Of a stretch of DNA of 64,000 bases, positions 36,525 through 46,967 are shown piece after piece (the first letter of the stretch is position 1; every line of letters starts with the position of its first letter). Source of the stretch: Ashinkailepas kermadecensis (taxonomy: Eukaryota > Arthropoda > Thecostraca > Neolepadidae); the NCBI GenBank assembly GCA_034440615.1, contig JAOTOM010004634.1, positions 62,001 through 126,000 of the forward strand, written 5' to 3'. A model generated the notes under the pieces. It did no database searches and had not been told where the DNA came from. It saw only the letters and a program-made list of their open reading frames with translations. The position numbers were made by a program, and so were the translations under genes.

Positions 36525-38522
36525 ATGGATCCGGACACGGACAGCCGCGTCAGCACGATGCTGCGGCGCTGCGGGGAGCTCACCGACTTGTTCATTGACT
36601 GCATTGAGCACATGCCGTGGGAGTCCGTCTGTGGTGGACATGTTCCAACAAATGCAGCAAAAAACAGTATGACGATGCGAGCATTGCTGGCGACGACGCC
36701 ATTGCTGGTGGCGTTGCAGGCGGACGCCGCCGAGTGCGGCTGCTCGCCGCTCGGCAGTCTGTCTGTACAGAGCTGCTCAACGTCGGGCAGTAGTATGGAA
36801 GGATTGACAGGGGTCCGGTGGTCCGATTGTGCTCAGCCAATGTCCGACACCGACGTTATGCTCGAGCTGGGCCCTGTGAGCTGGTTGCTGGACGCTCCTC
36901 ACGATACCGGCAGCTCGCCGTCGGTGCCGTCGCTAAAGCTGACAGCCACGGAGAACCTCGGATTCGTCCAGGTGCTGCAGGTGCGGCGGGCAGGCTGCGA
37001 TCACGGCCAGCCGCTGCCATTTTCGGCCGCATTAGTCCGTCGATTGATGGCAGACTTCATCCGCGTTTTCTGTGCAGAAGCCAACGCCATCGAGTTAACG
37101 GGACCAGCTGTCACGGTTAATTCAGGCACGGAAGTGGACTGGGTGGCTTGTCTGCGCATTCCATGGCAGCAGTCCCGTGAGAGTTTCGCGAAGGCCACGC
37201 GGCCGGGTTGGCTGCCGGATGCGGCACGCGAGGACATCTGGCGGTACGGCATGCACCTAGTTCCAACTGGATGCAAGGGCAGCGTCACTGAGGAGACCGA
37301 GTGGCGGCTGTCTTTCTCCAGGGCGGAATTGGTAGCCGCCTGGCATCTGCCAGACGATCAGAAATCTGCGGTTGTTATTCTCAAGCGCGCGAAGAGACAA
37401 CTAGGGGCGAGTGGACGAGCGGTCAAGTCCTACTTCATCAAGACCTCTCTCTACTGGATTTGCCAACGAACACCGCGCCACAAGTGGGGCGGTGCTACAC
37501 AATGTGCGCAACGTATCCTCGACTACCTCCAGGCGGCTGTTGCCGCTCGCCGGCTGCCAGCGTTCTTCTGTGAGGATATCAACCTGCTTCGACAGGCCAC
37601 GCCAGCTGACCTAGAAGCAATGCAGCAGACAATCGGTGTCCTTCAGGCCGATTTGACGCGGCTGGTGATGCGCGACATACTGCAGAGGAGAACTCATAGT
37701 CGTGTGGTCAAGTTCGTGCTGTCGTCTCGGCCTGTGCGGCTGTCTGAGCACCAACTGCGCATATACATGGCTCGGGCGCTGATCGTGCACTCCGTAGTAT
37801 GCTTTCAAGCCGAGCATACCGTAAATGAAGTTGTGCAATACTTTCTTCCAACGATGCTGCGCATCTCAACTACCAAGGAGATGTTGCAGCTCAGCAGTTC
37901 TCTCCTGCATCCAATGGGCAGCTTGAAGGGAAGGTTGTTGCAGGCCATGACGGTGGCTCCGGACGATGTGGTCGGCCGTGCACGCCTGACGCCGTGCCCT
38001 GGGGGCGGCTTCACCTGGGACGTGGCGCCTCTGATGGCGCTGCTCACGGCGGACGACATCAGGGAGATGCTCGTGGACGCACCGGCCGTGTTCGCCTGGT
38101 GGAGCAGACGGCTGACTAGGTCAGTATCGGAGCGGCCGGCCGGTCTGTCGGCGGAGCTCGGCACTCCGCGCGGCCTCGCCCAGCTGGTAGCCAACCCATC
38201 GCTGCTGGTTATGGCCCTGGACGACAGCGTTCCGGGTTGGCGCGACCGCTCTATATCCGAGCCACAGTTGTTCGAGGAACCACAGCAAGTACCGTCGTAC
38301 CAACACCACAAAGACAGGGAAATGAAGCGAACCCTGACTGAGATGACCGCTGTTCTTCAGGTCAGACTACATCTGAGCCAGCCGACTGCTCACCGCATCG
38401 CCCGTCGGTGGTGGCCGAACCATCTCCGGTACTGGTCCGATCCGAAGACCGAGACTAGGTTCAAGACGTACTCGCGTGACCCCTGGCAGCTGTGGCAGTT
38501 CTTCCGTCGTCTCATTAGTTGA
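36525..38522 (+). CDS. Mab-21/cGAS-like nucleotidyltransferase, intronless
   Basis: A 665-residue intact frame with an ATG start and TGA stop. The nucleotidyltransferase signature is present: GSSMEG at residues 88-93, SDTDVML at 107-113 (D108 and D110), and a third acidic residue in VDWVAC (D205). The Mab-21 C-terminal half follows, with WRLSFSRAE from W260, KSYFIKTSLYWIC from ~301 and FFCEDINLL after it. Residues ~430-665 are a less conserved tail. Mab-21 relatives include cGAS and cGAS-like receptors, which make cyclic dinucleotides on sensing nucleic acid; others act in development or have no known activity. All three metal-binding acids are kept, so catalysis is possible, but ligand and product are inference. 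I see no cGAS-type zinc ribbon. The lack of introns suggests a retrocopy or a lineage-expanded single-exon family. Start: the first ATG; later in-frame ATGs would still keep the signature. Confidence 0.9.
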   Translation: MDPDTDSRVSTMLRRCGELTDLFIDCIEHMPWESVCGGHVPTNAAKNSMTMRALLATTPLLVALQADAAECGCSPLGSLSVQSCSTSGSSMEGLTGVRWSDCAQPMSDTDVMLELGPVSWLLDAPHDTGSSPSVPSLKLTATENLGFVQVLQVRRAGCDHGQPLPFSAALVRRLMADFIRVFCAEANAIELTGPAVTVNSGTEVDWVACLRIPWQQSRESFAKATRPGWLPDAAREDIWRYGMHLVPTGCKGSVTEETEWRLSFSRAELVAAWHLPDDQKSAVVILKRAKRQLGASGRAVKSYFIKTSLYWICQRTPRHKWGGATQCAQRILDYLQAAVAARRLPAFFCEDINLLRQATPADLEAMQQTIGVLQADLTRLVMRDILQRRTHSRVVKFVLSSRPVRLSEHQLRIYMARALIVHSVVCFQAEHTVNEVVQYFLPTMLRISTTKEMLQLSSSLLHPMGSLKGRLLQAMTVAPDDVVGRARLTPCPGGGFTWDVAPLMALLTADDIREMLVDAPAVFAWWSRRLTRSVSERPAGLSAELGTPRGLAQLVANPSLLVMALDDSVPGWRDRSISEPQLFEEPQQVPSYQHHKDREMKRTLTEMTAVLQVRLHLSQPTAHRIARRWWPNHLRYWSDPKTETRFKTYSRDPWQLWQFFRRLIS

Positions 38523-38726
38523 GGTTGACCGTCTGAGGTCGCCCAGGAGCGCATGTGCCGACCCAGGCTATAATTATGACGAGTACCACCGGTGCAGAAT
38601 GTAGCGTTGAGGAGTGACTTGAAGTGCGTCGCCCATACTGCGGTGTTGACGGGTCGATAGTCTGGGGGCACCGTCGGTCTGCGGTCGGCTGCCACCGGAC
38701 GCGTGTTTGGTTTGCGCATGTGCAAG

Positions 38727-38966
38727 AGGTGGCACACACCAAGAGGTGGCACACACCAATAGGTGGCACACACCAAGAGGTGGCACACACCAAGAGGTGG
38801 CACACACCAAGAGGTGGCACACACCAAGAGGTGGCACACACCAAGAGGTGGCACACACCAAGAGGTGGCACACACCAAGAGGTGGCACACACCAAGAGGT
38901 GGCGCACACCAAGAGATGGCACACACCAAGAGGTGGCACATACCAAGAGGTGGCACACACCAAGAA
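38727..38966. repeat. 17-bp minisatellite AAGAGGTGGCACACACC
   Basis: About 14 nearly identical copies, 200 bp after the Mab-21-like stop codon. It is open in several frames on both strands because three units make 17 codons. Confidence 0.95.
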
Positions 38967-40838
38967 ATGTGACCGAAGCACCGACCAGCCGGTTGGATGT
39001 GACCTTAAGTCCGGTTGGGGCCCGGTCGCTTGTCCGTGTGAAGGCAGCAACAGATGTGTGCTTCACATGTCCACCAGTGTTCCTCAGCATCTTTTAATAC
39101 TAACCATGTGCGACTTGGTGCGTTTCGACTCGTAGGTAGGTTGTCTGATGTGGACAACTTGTTCACCTTATTTGATAGGTTCTTGAAATAGTGTCCGAAA
39201 ATGGAATTTGAGTTGTTACATTATTATATCGTGTATTAATTTACCCTGGGTAACACAAGGCGTCAAATTCAGCTTACAGTTCAAATTAACCCCAGAGCAA
39301 CCCTTAATGCGACAAGAGTCATCTGACGTAGTTAGGTTATTGACGTGGGTAAACATGAGAAGGTCACTGACCTATATAGACGGCTTAGCTGACCTGTCAA
39401 TTATTGTACCACGCGTATCCCTGGTGATGTGGGGGTAATTAGTGATATACATTGTCACTTCGCGATTATTCCGAAAAAGGGCCCGACACGTTCCATCTTA
39501 TGATGCCATAGGTTGACCTGAGACGTTGAATCGAGATCTTGATGTGTTTGCAACACAAATGGTATATGCAATGACATATTTGCGTACTAAATGGCACTTG
39601 CGTTGCGTATTTATTGCATGTCATAGCGCCGTGTTTGACAGGAACATGCGGAACATGAGGAACACGAGGACCCAACACCCAAACCTGTTCCAGGCGCCAC
39701 AGACATTGTGTTCCAAGGTATTGTCATTACAATCGTGTCTAAATGAACCCTCGAACGTGTCGTAACAAACTCTGCGTGAAAATACTGGAACCGCGAGCAT
39801 GACACATGTATATGACAATGCAATGCTGTTCGGTCGATTTTCTTTCGTTGGAAAAAAACTGGAATTGCATGCACGAAACAAGTCATACCTTCTTATGCAT
39901 GGAAGACAAAGGCACGGACACGCACCTCGCCTCATGCAGATTGATTTACTCGACTGACCCATGCTCATGCTACTATATGAAATTATGATATGGAATGTAT
40001 ATATACAAATATAAAATATATATATATATTGTCTCCTCTTTTAGTCGGACTAGCCGTTCCCCATCCACACGAATGCCAGCGCATGCACAGACTTCCCTTG
40101 CAACAGCTTATCTGTCTGGGTGAAAACTACTAGACTGCCAGTTTTCCCTCCATATTTCATGCGCCCAGGGTTTGTTTGGATGTCCAAGCATCCTCAAAGT
40201 ACCGACTTCACCGACCAATATCGGCAACATCAGACCCTGCGATGTTGTCAACCTTTAGGAGGTGTTATGAACAATGTGGCTAATAATGCAGTTATTATGT
40301 TGGCAATTCCCTGAATAAATTAAAAAAAACGTTGGTTATGCGTTGCTGATGTTTTGAAGACTTGACATGCGAATGGAATTATTCCTTCAGTGATGTTATT
40401 TTTGTTGTTAAGTGCAGTAATAGAGCTGTAACTATGCACTGTTGGTGTTACGCTACAGGTTCCTAGGGAGGGGGGGCTGCTGCTCATGCATTTGCTGATG
40501 CCGTTGGCGTTGTTGCAGCGTCCACCGGAAGTCTGGACGCCTTCTTCATGAAGGTACGTGCTAATGTGTGTGCGTATGTGTGTGTGTGGGGGGGGCGGGA
40601 GGTCTATTGATATGCATGCTGTCTGTGCGGGTATGTGAGGTTAGGGTGGCTATTGATGCGTGTGCTGTGTGTGCGGGTATGTGAGGTGAGGGTGGCTATT
40701 GATGTGCGTGAGAGGGTGCGATGTATGTGTGAGGATGTGTATTTGGTACGCGAGGTTACACCCGCTGTGCGAGTGCTTGCGGATCTTACGGAGCATGTCT
40801 GCAGAATGTAGTGGTATTGTCGCCAGCCTTCACGTGGG
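38967..40838. other. No supported gene
   Basis: Mostly unique. A possible 34-nt exon lies at 40521-40554 (TTGTTGCAG acceptor, AAG/GTACGTG donor) inside the presumed Bicaudal-C intron, but I cannot match its product. AT repeats near 40010-40030 and G-runs near 40590. Confidence 0.4.
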
Positions 40839-41205
40839 TGTCTGGGTGTCTGGGTACTTTGGTGGGTGGGTGTCTGGGTGGGTGGGTATCTGGCTATCTG
40901 GGTGTCTGGGTGTCTGGGTGTCTGGGGGTCTGAGTGTCTGAGTATCTAAGTGTCTGAGTGTCTGAGTGTCTGTGTATCTAAGTGTCTGAGTGTCTGAGTG
41001 TCTGAGTGTCTTGGTGGGTGTCTGGCTATCTGGGTGTCTGTGTGTCTTGCTGTCTTGATGTCTGGGTGTCTGGGTGTCTGGGGGTCTGGGGGTCTGAGTG
41101 TCTGAGTATCTAAGTGTCTGAGTGTCTGAGTGTCTGAGTATCTAAGTGTCTGAGTGTCTGAGTGTCTGAGTGTCTTGGTGTCTGGTTGTCTGGGTGTCTG
41201 CATTA
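40839..41205. repeat. 8-bp tandem repeat GTGTCTGG/GTGTCTGA
   Basis: About 45 units with GTATCTAA variants at intervals, giving a higher-order pattern. Confidence 0.9.
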
Positions 41206-41649
41206 CTGCAAACATGTGCAATTATGCCGAATGATTAAGCCTGTTACCATGTATTGCTCGAGTCTGAATGCCTACCGAGTAGGCGAAGGTGTCCATTGAT
41301 GGCGTGAACGTCCCGCCGAGTGTATAAGCGCACCTGCGTAACATGCGAGAACATATACATTGTGTGTGAACTTCTCTGCGAGCTAGTCTGCAGTTGTGGA
41401 GAACAGCTGGCGAACAAACACTCCCAAACAGGCGATTTACTTCGTAAAGGCGGCAAGACATCTTGTCTGGATAAGATGACTGGGGAAATTCTACTACTAC
41501 AACTGTGCGCATCAACACACGCTTCATGTACACACGCGACGTACTGCGCTACTGCAGTGGCAGAACCGCAACGGTTGTACAGCTTTGAGTTCGAATCCCA
41601 CAAGCTGCTCGATTTTCCGTTTCGACGGCGACAGATTTGCGCGGGGGAT

Positions 41650-41767
41650 CGACACCGTTCGGGGTCACCACCGAGGTCACCATTGACACTGTTCGGGGTC
41701 ACCACCGAGGTCACCATTGACACCGTTCGGGGTCACCACCGAGGTCACCATTGACACTGTTCGGGGC
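41650..41767. repeat. 34-bp tandem repeat, ~3.5 copies
   Basis: Units of GACACTGTTCGGGGTCACC plus ACCGAGGTCACCATT. It contains paired GGTCACC words. Confidence 0.9.
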
Positions 41768-41894
41768 CAGCCGTCCAACGTGTCGCAAGCGCGACAAAAT
41801 GTTGTAGCGTGCGGCTCTCCCTCTCATGCCTGTCGGCAGTGTAGAGTTGCACGTTCGTAGGTAGGTTCCTGGTCCGAACGCCGAGGACGAGAAG

Positions 41895-42040
41895 TCTAGG
41901 GGTAAGTTGCCCGTCTCACAATCGAAACATTGTGGGTTCGAGTCTCACCTGTCGCTGCTCTTCGCCCGCGACCAATCTGGTGAGAGATTGGCGACGCTGC
42001 ATGACGATGATGGTCGACGTGTCGTAAAACCAATAACCTT
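41895..42040 (+). mobile_element. tRNA-derived SINE, copy 2
   Basis: Same family as at 33243. The head has TCACAATCGAAACATTGTGG and GGTTCGAGTCTCACC (a good box B), with the same body and the CGTGTCGTAAAACCAATAAC end. Confidence 0.75.
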
Positions 42041-43977
42041 ATGACCTGGTCCCAACGCCAACACAGGAGTCCTCCCATGCGTAGGGTTGTCATTATGTAA
42101 CTCATAGTAATGTAACTCTAGTTATAACGACCTCAATTCTCCTTCGATGTTCGGGATTGTCACCCTTAGCGCTTCGCTACTTCGACGGTGGAATTTCATA
42201 GCGATTGCATTATTGCGAATTAGGGATTGATCACAAACTTCATCGTATCTATCGTCTCAGTAACATCAGTACCATCAGCCACATGTTTGCTGATCTGGCG
42301 TATACCGCGAACCGTTATCTCGACAACACGCCCAGCTGATCTCGAATTGAGCGGAATTGTATTCGGAGATGGACGCTCATCGATCATACGACCATATTTG
42401 GTCAATGCGCCCAAGAACCCAAATAACAAACTCGGTCGTCTCTCTACATCTGTCTGTCCTGTCCCTGAACTAGACTGAAGCTGATCCCTCAACTAGACTG
42501 CATTGACAAGGAGGCACGGACAACTCATTCCGCTTCTTAAAAATGGAAACGTGCGGCGTACATTTGACCGCCTTCTTTTCGAAGTTTCTATCTGATATTG
42601 ATGAGTTATGAAGGCGTCAACGGGGAAGCGCAGGGGGCGTAGAGGGAAAAAGTTGGCAACTTACACACGCGCGTGGTTCTCTGGTTGATTCGTTCGAGCA
42701 CAACCTAGGGTTGAATTGTCCCGTTAGATTTGGTCACGACCATATTACCCATGCGTAGCGCAGGTGGCGGAACGAATGAATGCTGGCCTGCAATGCGTTT
42801 TATTCTTGATCATACTTGTGTAGTCGGGGATTTTGCTTGTTTATTTGTCCCACATATTCTCGCCATGATAGCTTTTTTTTGCTGACCGTATAGTGTGGCG
42901 TGCCAGGGCCCTTGCCCTCAGAAATGCGACCATGTTTTCAGTGTGACTATTTTAACTCACTTTACGATATGTCCGCTCTCTAGCGCGGATGGCGTCTCGA
43001 CATTCCTCCGTCCACCAGGGGACTTGGGTACCCCGGGGGACACGTGAGGTGCGAGGAATACATGCGGATGCGGAATGCAAGAGCTGTGGAAATTTGCATG
43101 GAAAATTCCCATCAGGAGGCTGCTTCCTTTCATTTCAGACAGTTTGGACTTCCTGAATTGCACAATTAATACAAATATAGCAACTTGCTTTCAATTCTAA
43201 ATTTCCGACATCTGTGCCATCACAATGTTGTTAGCAGAAGCGGTGTTCACTTGTCAACATCATGGAGTCCCTTAAAGGCGATGGAATCTCCACGTGTCGT
43301 CGTGATCCCAGGTGTTGCGTGTTCGAGGCTCAGTGACGTCCAACACTTCCTGCTCGCCTCGTCCATTCTGCGTCAGAGACTGAAAATGTTGTAGGCTGTA
43401 GGCTGTACTCTGCGGGCAGCACGTAGGCACAGTGCGTGGTAAACAATCTGAAGTACTAAGGAGTTCAAAGGAGGTAAGGTGGGGCTAATGCGTTCTTTTA
43501 GCACTTTGCTTTTGATAATGAAACGAAGTAGCTGCGAATCTTGCTCTGTGTATTTTTGTGTGTCTTGTTTTGTAATAAGGAACTATGGACAATAGCGGTG
43601 AGGAAGATATATCTTTTGTATAGCCATGGTAGCCAATTTCCACCAAAGTAAACATTTACGGATATCTGGAGAGGTATGACGGGTCTGTGAGTATGACAAA
43701 ATTAAAGGATTATAATTCGGTAGCGCATGGAAGGTCGTTATGATGATCAATTATCCTCCAAAATACACTCAATTTGCACCAAAGTGCACCAAAAACACCA
43801 CTGGATAATTAATTGTGAATTGCATTACTTGTCTCACCCGGACGTAACCCTGTGCGTTGTAGATTTTGTCGTCTTCATCGCACTCCACCTCGCACCAGAA
43901 CTTACGCCACCACCACCACCACCACCACCACCATCATCATCATCCGGGTCAAATCTGCCCGAGGAAAATCTGGTAAT
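42041..43977. other. No gene seen
   Basis: Unique DNA within the presumed Bicaudal-C intron. A CCA/TCA microsatellite is at 43908-43943. No exon recognised. Confidence 0.4.
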
Positions 43978-44300
43978 GATAATGGCTAGCAATGGTAATG
44001 ACTGGTGATAGTAATGACTGGTGATAGTAATGACTGGTGATAGTAATGACTGGTGGTAGTAATGACTGGTGATAGTAATGACTGGTGTTTTGATAGTAAT
44101 GACTGGTGATAGTAATGACTGGTGATAGTAATGACTGGTGATAGTAATGACTGGTGATGGTAATGACTGGTGATAGTAATGACTGGTAAATGCACTGACT
44201 GGTAATGGTAATACCTGGCAATAGTAACGCCCGGTAGTAGTAATGTCTGGTAACAGTAATTACTGGTAATGGTTCTTTGGTAATGGTAATGTCTGGTAAT
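43978..44300. repeat. 16-bp minisatellite GATAGTAATGACTGGT
   Basis: About 20 units degenerating to the right into AATGGTAATGTCTGG. It ends about 70-190 bp before the Bicaudal-C exons, so it occupies the upstream intron where branch-point and acceptor signals would be. Confidence 0.9.
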
Positions 44301-44372
44301 GGTAACTTGTCAATGACTTTCTTTGACAAGAGGATTGGTGTCGATGACGATTTGGAACTTCTTTGCATTCAG

Positions 44373-44424
44373 CGCACGCGAGCCTCGACCCTGGATCTAA
44401 TCGCCGATGCCATCACCGGACGCG
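44373..44424 (+). CDS. BicC: Possible small Bicaudal-C exon
   Basis: TTTGCATTCAG acceptor, 52 nt open, GTGAGT donor. The product RASTLDLIADAITGR would fit the segment just before the GSLP start of the next exon (vertebrate and insect proteins have a helix ending in LLG there), but identity is weak. It ends in phase 1 whereas the next exon reads from phase 0, so the junction does not fit without a one-base change. Tentative. Confidence 0.35.
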
Positions 44425-44493
44425 GTGAGTGCAGACGACATATTGCAGGCTCCGGAAGCCTAGCCAAACGTCTGCCACTGCACGCCTTTCCAG

Positions 44494-44667
44494 GGGTCGC
44501 TGCCCATCAAAATGACGTTCGAGATGCTGGCCAAGCACGACACCTGGTGTCCGGACCAGGAGACTCTTCGGCAGATGGAGCGCACGCACGACGTCACCAT
44601 CTCGGGCCGCAGAAGAACCGCGACAACGCGGTGCTGTTCACCATCATGGCCATGGAGCGGAATATCG
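44494..44667 (+). CDS. BicC: Bicaudal-C homologue, exon for the KH-like region
   Basis: CCTTTCCAG acceptor. The start reads GSLPIKMTFEMLAK and continues to LRQMERTHDVTIS, matching the family segment LPLVLMFDM followed by QLMEQLDVFIS. Near 44609 the frame breaks: downstream the matching frame is QKNRDNAVLFTIMAMERNI, reached only if one base is missing here. The exon ends ATCG/GTATGT in phase 1 of that second frame and joins cleanly to the next exon as NI-G-CVYNARR. The donor lies inside a ~35-41 bp tandem repeat, giving three GTATGT/GTACGT donors. Either the assembly lost a base or this copy is decaying. Confidence 0.85.
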
Positions 44668-44773
44668 GTATGTCTACATCACCATCATGGCCATGGATCG
44701 GAACATAGGTACGTCACTATCATGGCCATGGAGCGGAACATCGGTACGTCACCATCATGGCCTGGAGCGTATG
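44639..44773 (+). repeat. Tandem triplication spanning the exon-intron boundary
   Basis: Units starting CACCATCATGGCCATGGA and running through the splice donor occur three times, followed by a partial fourth. Donor GTs fall at 44668, 44709 and 44744, each in the same local context (AATATCG, AACATAG, AACATCG). Confidence 0.9.
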
Positions 44774-45310
44774 TTGCCAAACTGAAGACCATGTCTGACC
44801 TGACCTAGAAGTATGTGTAGTGAATCTGGAGACACGAATTGCACAAGTGGTAATTGAGCACAATTTCAGTTACCAATGCATGGTAGGTGGATCGAACATG
44901 TTTTCTAAACACATCATTCGAGGAATCATTGGTTTGCATCGATACATCGTAGAGTTACGTCATTGGAGTCACTAAACACAATCCGGGACAACACCAACAC
45001 TTGTGGGCGCGGCCACCGCATATTTAACAGGTAAACATTAGCAGCGTAACGGCAGTAAATATACTTGATGAACTCAGTCAGTTTGTACAAAGAAACGACG
45101 CAAAAACAATAGCGTTGTCTGAATCAAAACTGAATAGTGTGCACCCGGGTTTTTATCGCCTTGGATATTTACACTCTCATCCCACCCCCACCGACATAAT
45201 GTCCCACCAGGAAAGGGAGAGGGATGGCTATCTACGCTCATAAAACACCCCGGATTACACGTTTGGCTCACTTGGAGCAGACTAGGAACGAAGAGTGGAT
45301 CCGGTGTAAA
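44774..45310. other. Intron; nothing recognised
   Basis: Unique DNA between Bicaudal-C exons with no coding or repeat signal that I can name. Confidence 0.5.
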
Positions 45311-45545
45311 ATCAACAACTTACGACTTCACACTGTTTATTTGTTGCCTTTATCTGCCACCTAACCTTCCGGCAAACAGACTTCTGTCCTTCATTGAAAA
45401 CTGAACAGAATGCGTTAGTGCTGCCAATATCTGCTCACCAGCAGCCATTGTTATAGTTGGTGATTTCAATGCGGGAGGCAAATATTTGGAGCAAACAATA
45501 AGCTTCCAGAGAGCCAGTGGCACGACGCCCTTCGACCACAGACTG
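45311..45545 (+). pseudogene. LINE endonuclease fragment
   Basis: The plus strand reads PAAIVIVGDFNAGG at about 45440-45480, the GDFN motif of the APE-type endonuclease of non-LTR retrotransposons. Upstream YLPPNLPANRL resembles the preceding strand of that fold. Stops interrupt it. The downstream part has been turned into the 90-bp repeat. Confidence 0.6.
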
Positions 45546-45960
45546 TACGTGTACCAGGCTGTGCCAATCCGGAAATGTTGGCATTGACGATCAAAAGATA
45601 GAGCCAGTGGCACGACGTCCTTCGACCACAGACTGTACGTGTACCAGGCTGTGCCAATCCGGAAATGTTGTCATTGACGATCAAAAGATAGAGCCATTGG
45701 CACGACGTCCTTTGAGCACAGACTGTACGTGTACCAGGCTGTGCCAATCCGGAAATGTTGTCATTGACGATCAAAAGATAGAGCCAGTGGCCCGACGCCC
45801 TCCGACCACAGAATGTACGTGTACCAGGCTGTGCCAATCCGGAAATGTTGTCATTTACGATCAAAAGATAGAGCCAGTGGCCCGACGCCCTCCGACCACA
45901 GACTGTACGTGTACCAGGCTGTGCCAATCCGGAAATGTTGGCATTGACGATAAAAAGATA
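45511..45960. repeat. Five exact-length 90-bp tandem repeats
   Basis: Five consecutive units of exactly 90 bp (45511, 45601, 45691, 45781, 45871), a few substitutions apart. Because 90 is divisible by three, each unit adds 30 codons and remains open on both strands (plus: TDCTCTRLCQSGNV; minus: NISGLAQPGTRTVCG). It derives from the LINE endonuclease segment just upstream (FDHRLYVYQAVPIRK in the endonuclease frame). Confidence 0.95.
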
Positions 45961-46296
45961 ATAAATATTTGAATGATCGCAATAATAGCAAGCAATCAGC
46001 AAGTAATACGTATTTTCAACATTAGCCGCACTTGAGCTGTGTGGATGATGTGATTGTTTGTCACGCGTCAGAAAAAAATAGGCACCGGAATTTATGACTG
46101 ATCAGTCGTTTTGACCTCGAATAATCACATATTGTCGACTGATGAAAATTCGACATTCTGATTTGAAGGAAAGAAACGGAAAATCCCCGAAATGACGAAC
46201 CATGACAAACCATACCCAAAAATATCATCATCGAAACAAGTCGAAACATCCAAACGCACGAGCCCCGAGTCGAGCCTGCGCCGTCGCCGCCAGGGG

Positions 46297-46445
46297 ACGA
46301 GTAGTCTTGGGGTAAGTTGCACGTCTCACAATCGAAAGATTGTGGGTTCGAGCCTCACCTGTCGCTATTCTTCACTCGCGACCAATCGGCGTGCGATATT
46401 GGCGACGCTACATGACTCAACGGTCGACGTGTCGTAAAGCCAATA
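46297..46445 (+). mobile_element. tRNA-derived SINE, copy 3
   Basis: Best-preserved head: TCACAATCGAAAGATTGTGG, then GGTTCGAGCCTCACC, then the shared body to CGTGTCGTAAAGCCAATACC. It is followed by a CCACCAATA-type tail to about 46505, only ~20 bp before the next Bicaudal-C exon. Confidence 0.8.
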
Positions 46446-46526
46446 CCCACCACCACAGCAGCCACCAATAGCCATCACCACACCGACCACCAATAACCCA
46501 TAACCACCCGTCGCGGCTGCCGGCAG

Positions 46527-46799
46527 GGTGCGTGTACAACGCGCGGCGCGACCTGCTCGGGCTGACCACGCCCAGCGTGGTGCCGGGCGTGCCGGCCGGC
46601 TACCGGTTCGACGGCGCGCCGCCGCTGCAGGGGCCGCACGGCCTGCTGGCGCTCATCTCGCACACGGTGCGCCCCTGCCGGCCGCCTTCGGAATTAGCAG
46701 TTACGGCCTACAGTCGCTCGGCGAGCTGGGCGCGACGCTGGGCGAGCTGGGCGCCGGCTTGCTGCCGTTCCAGACGCCGGCGGCGCCGCTGCTCTCCGG
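46527..46799 (+). CDS. BicC: Bicaudal-C homologue, exon after the KH region
   Basis: Acceptor GCCGGCAG, donor GTAGGT. It starts CVYNARRDLLGLTTPSVVPG and continues VPAGYRF. Family members have an IYEAR or MYEAR segment followed by LLGL, and the fly protein a TPFVKPEIPDYYF segment, so the match is strong. Toward the end the frame must shift by one missing base near 46670-46685 to reach ISSYGLQSLGELGATLGE and LLPFQTPAAPLLSG, the only frame whose phase (2) joins the next exon. The exon is GC-rich, unlike the flanking introns. Confidence 0.85.
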
Positions 46800-46915
46800 G
46801 TAGGTGGCCTCGGGTCATGGCGGGAGGTCTCGTGGACGTCCGCAGCGCCGCTACTCTCAGGGTAGGTAACCTCAGGTCACGGTTGGAGATCCCAGGGTCT
46901 CTAGATCCGGATTGC

Positions 46916-46967
46916 TTGATTTGGCACCGTGCCAAATCAATGGCAACTTGGCACCTCAAGTTGCCAT
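46916..46967. repeat. Two adjacent perfect hairpins
   Basis: First: 12-bp arms TTGATTTGGCAC/GTGCCAAATCAA around one base (46916-46940). Second: 11-bp arms ATGGCAACTTG/CAAGTTGCCAT around GCACCT (46940-46967). They share the base at 46940 and lie 117 bp into the intron. Confidence 0.9.

Noticed and set aside
38390..39097. 150-190-codon Cys/His-rich frames on both strands
   Set aside because: Translation of the 17-bp minisatellite downstream of the Mab-21-like gene.
40521..40554. Micro-exon of Bicaudal-C
   Set aside because: Splice-site-like ends exist, but the 11-residue product matches nothing I recognise and such pairs occur by chance.
41523..41600. tRNA gene ending GTTCGAATCCCAC
   Set aside because: A box-B-like word is present but no acceptor stem, D arm or anticodon arm can be built around it.
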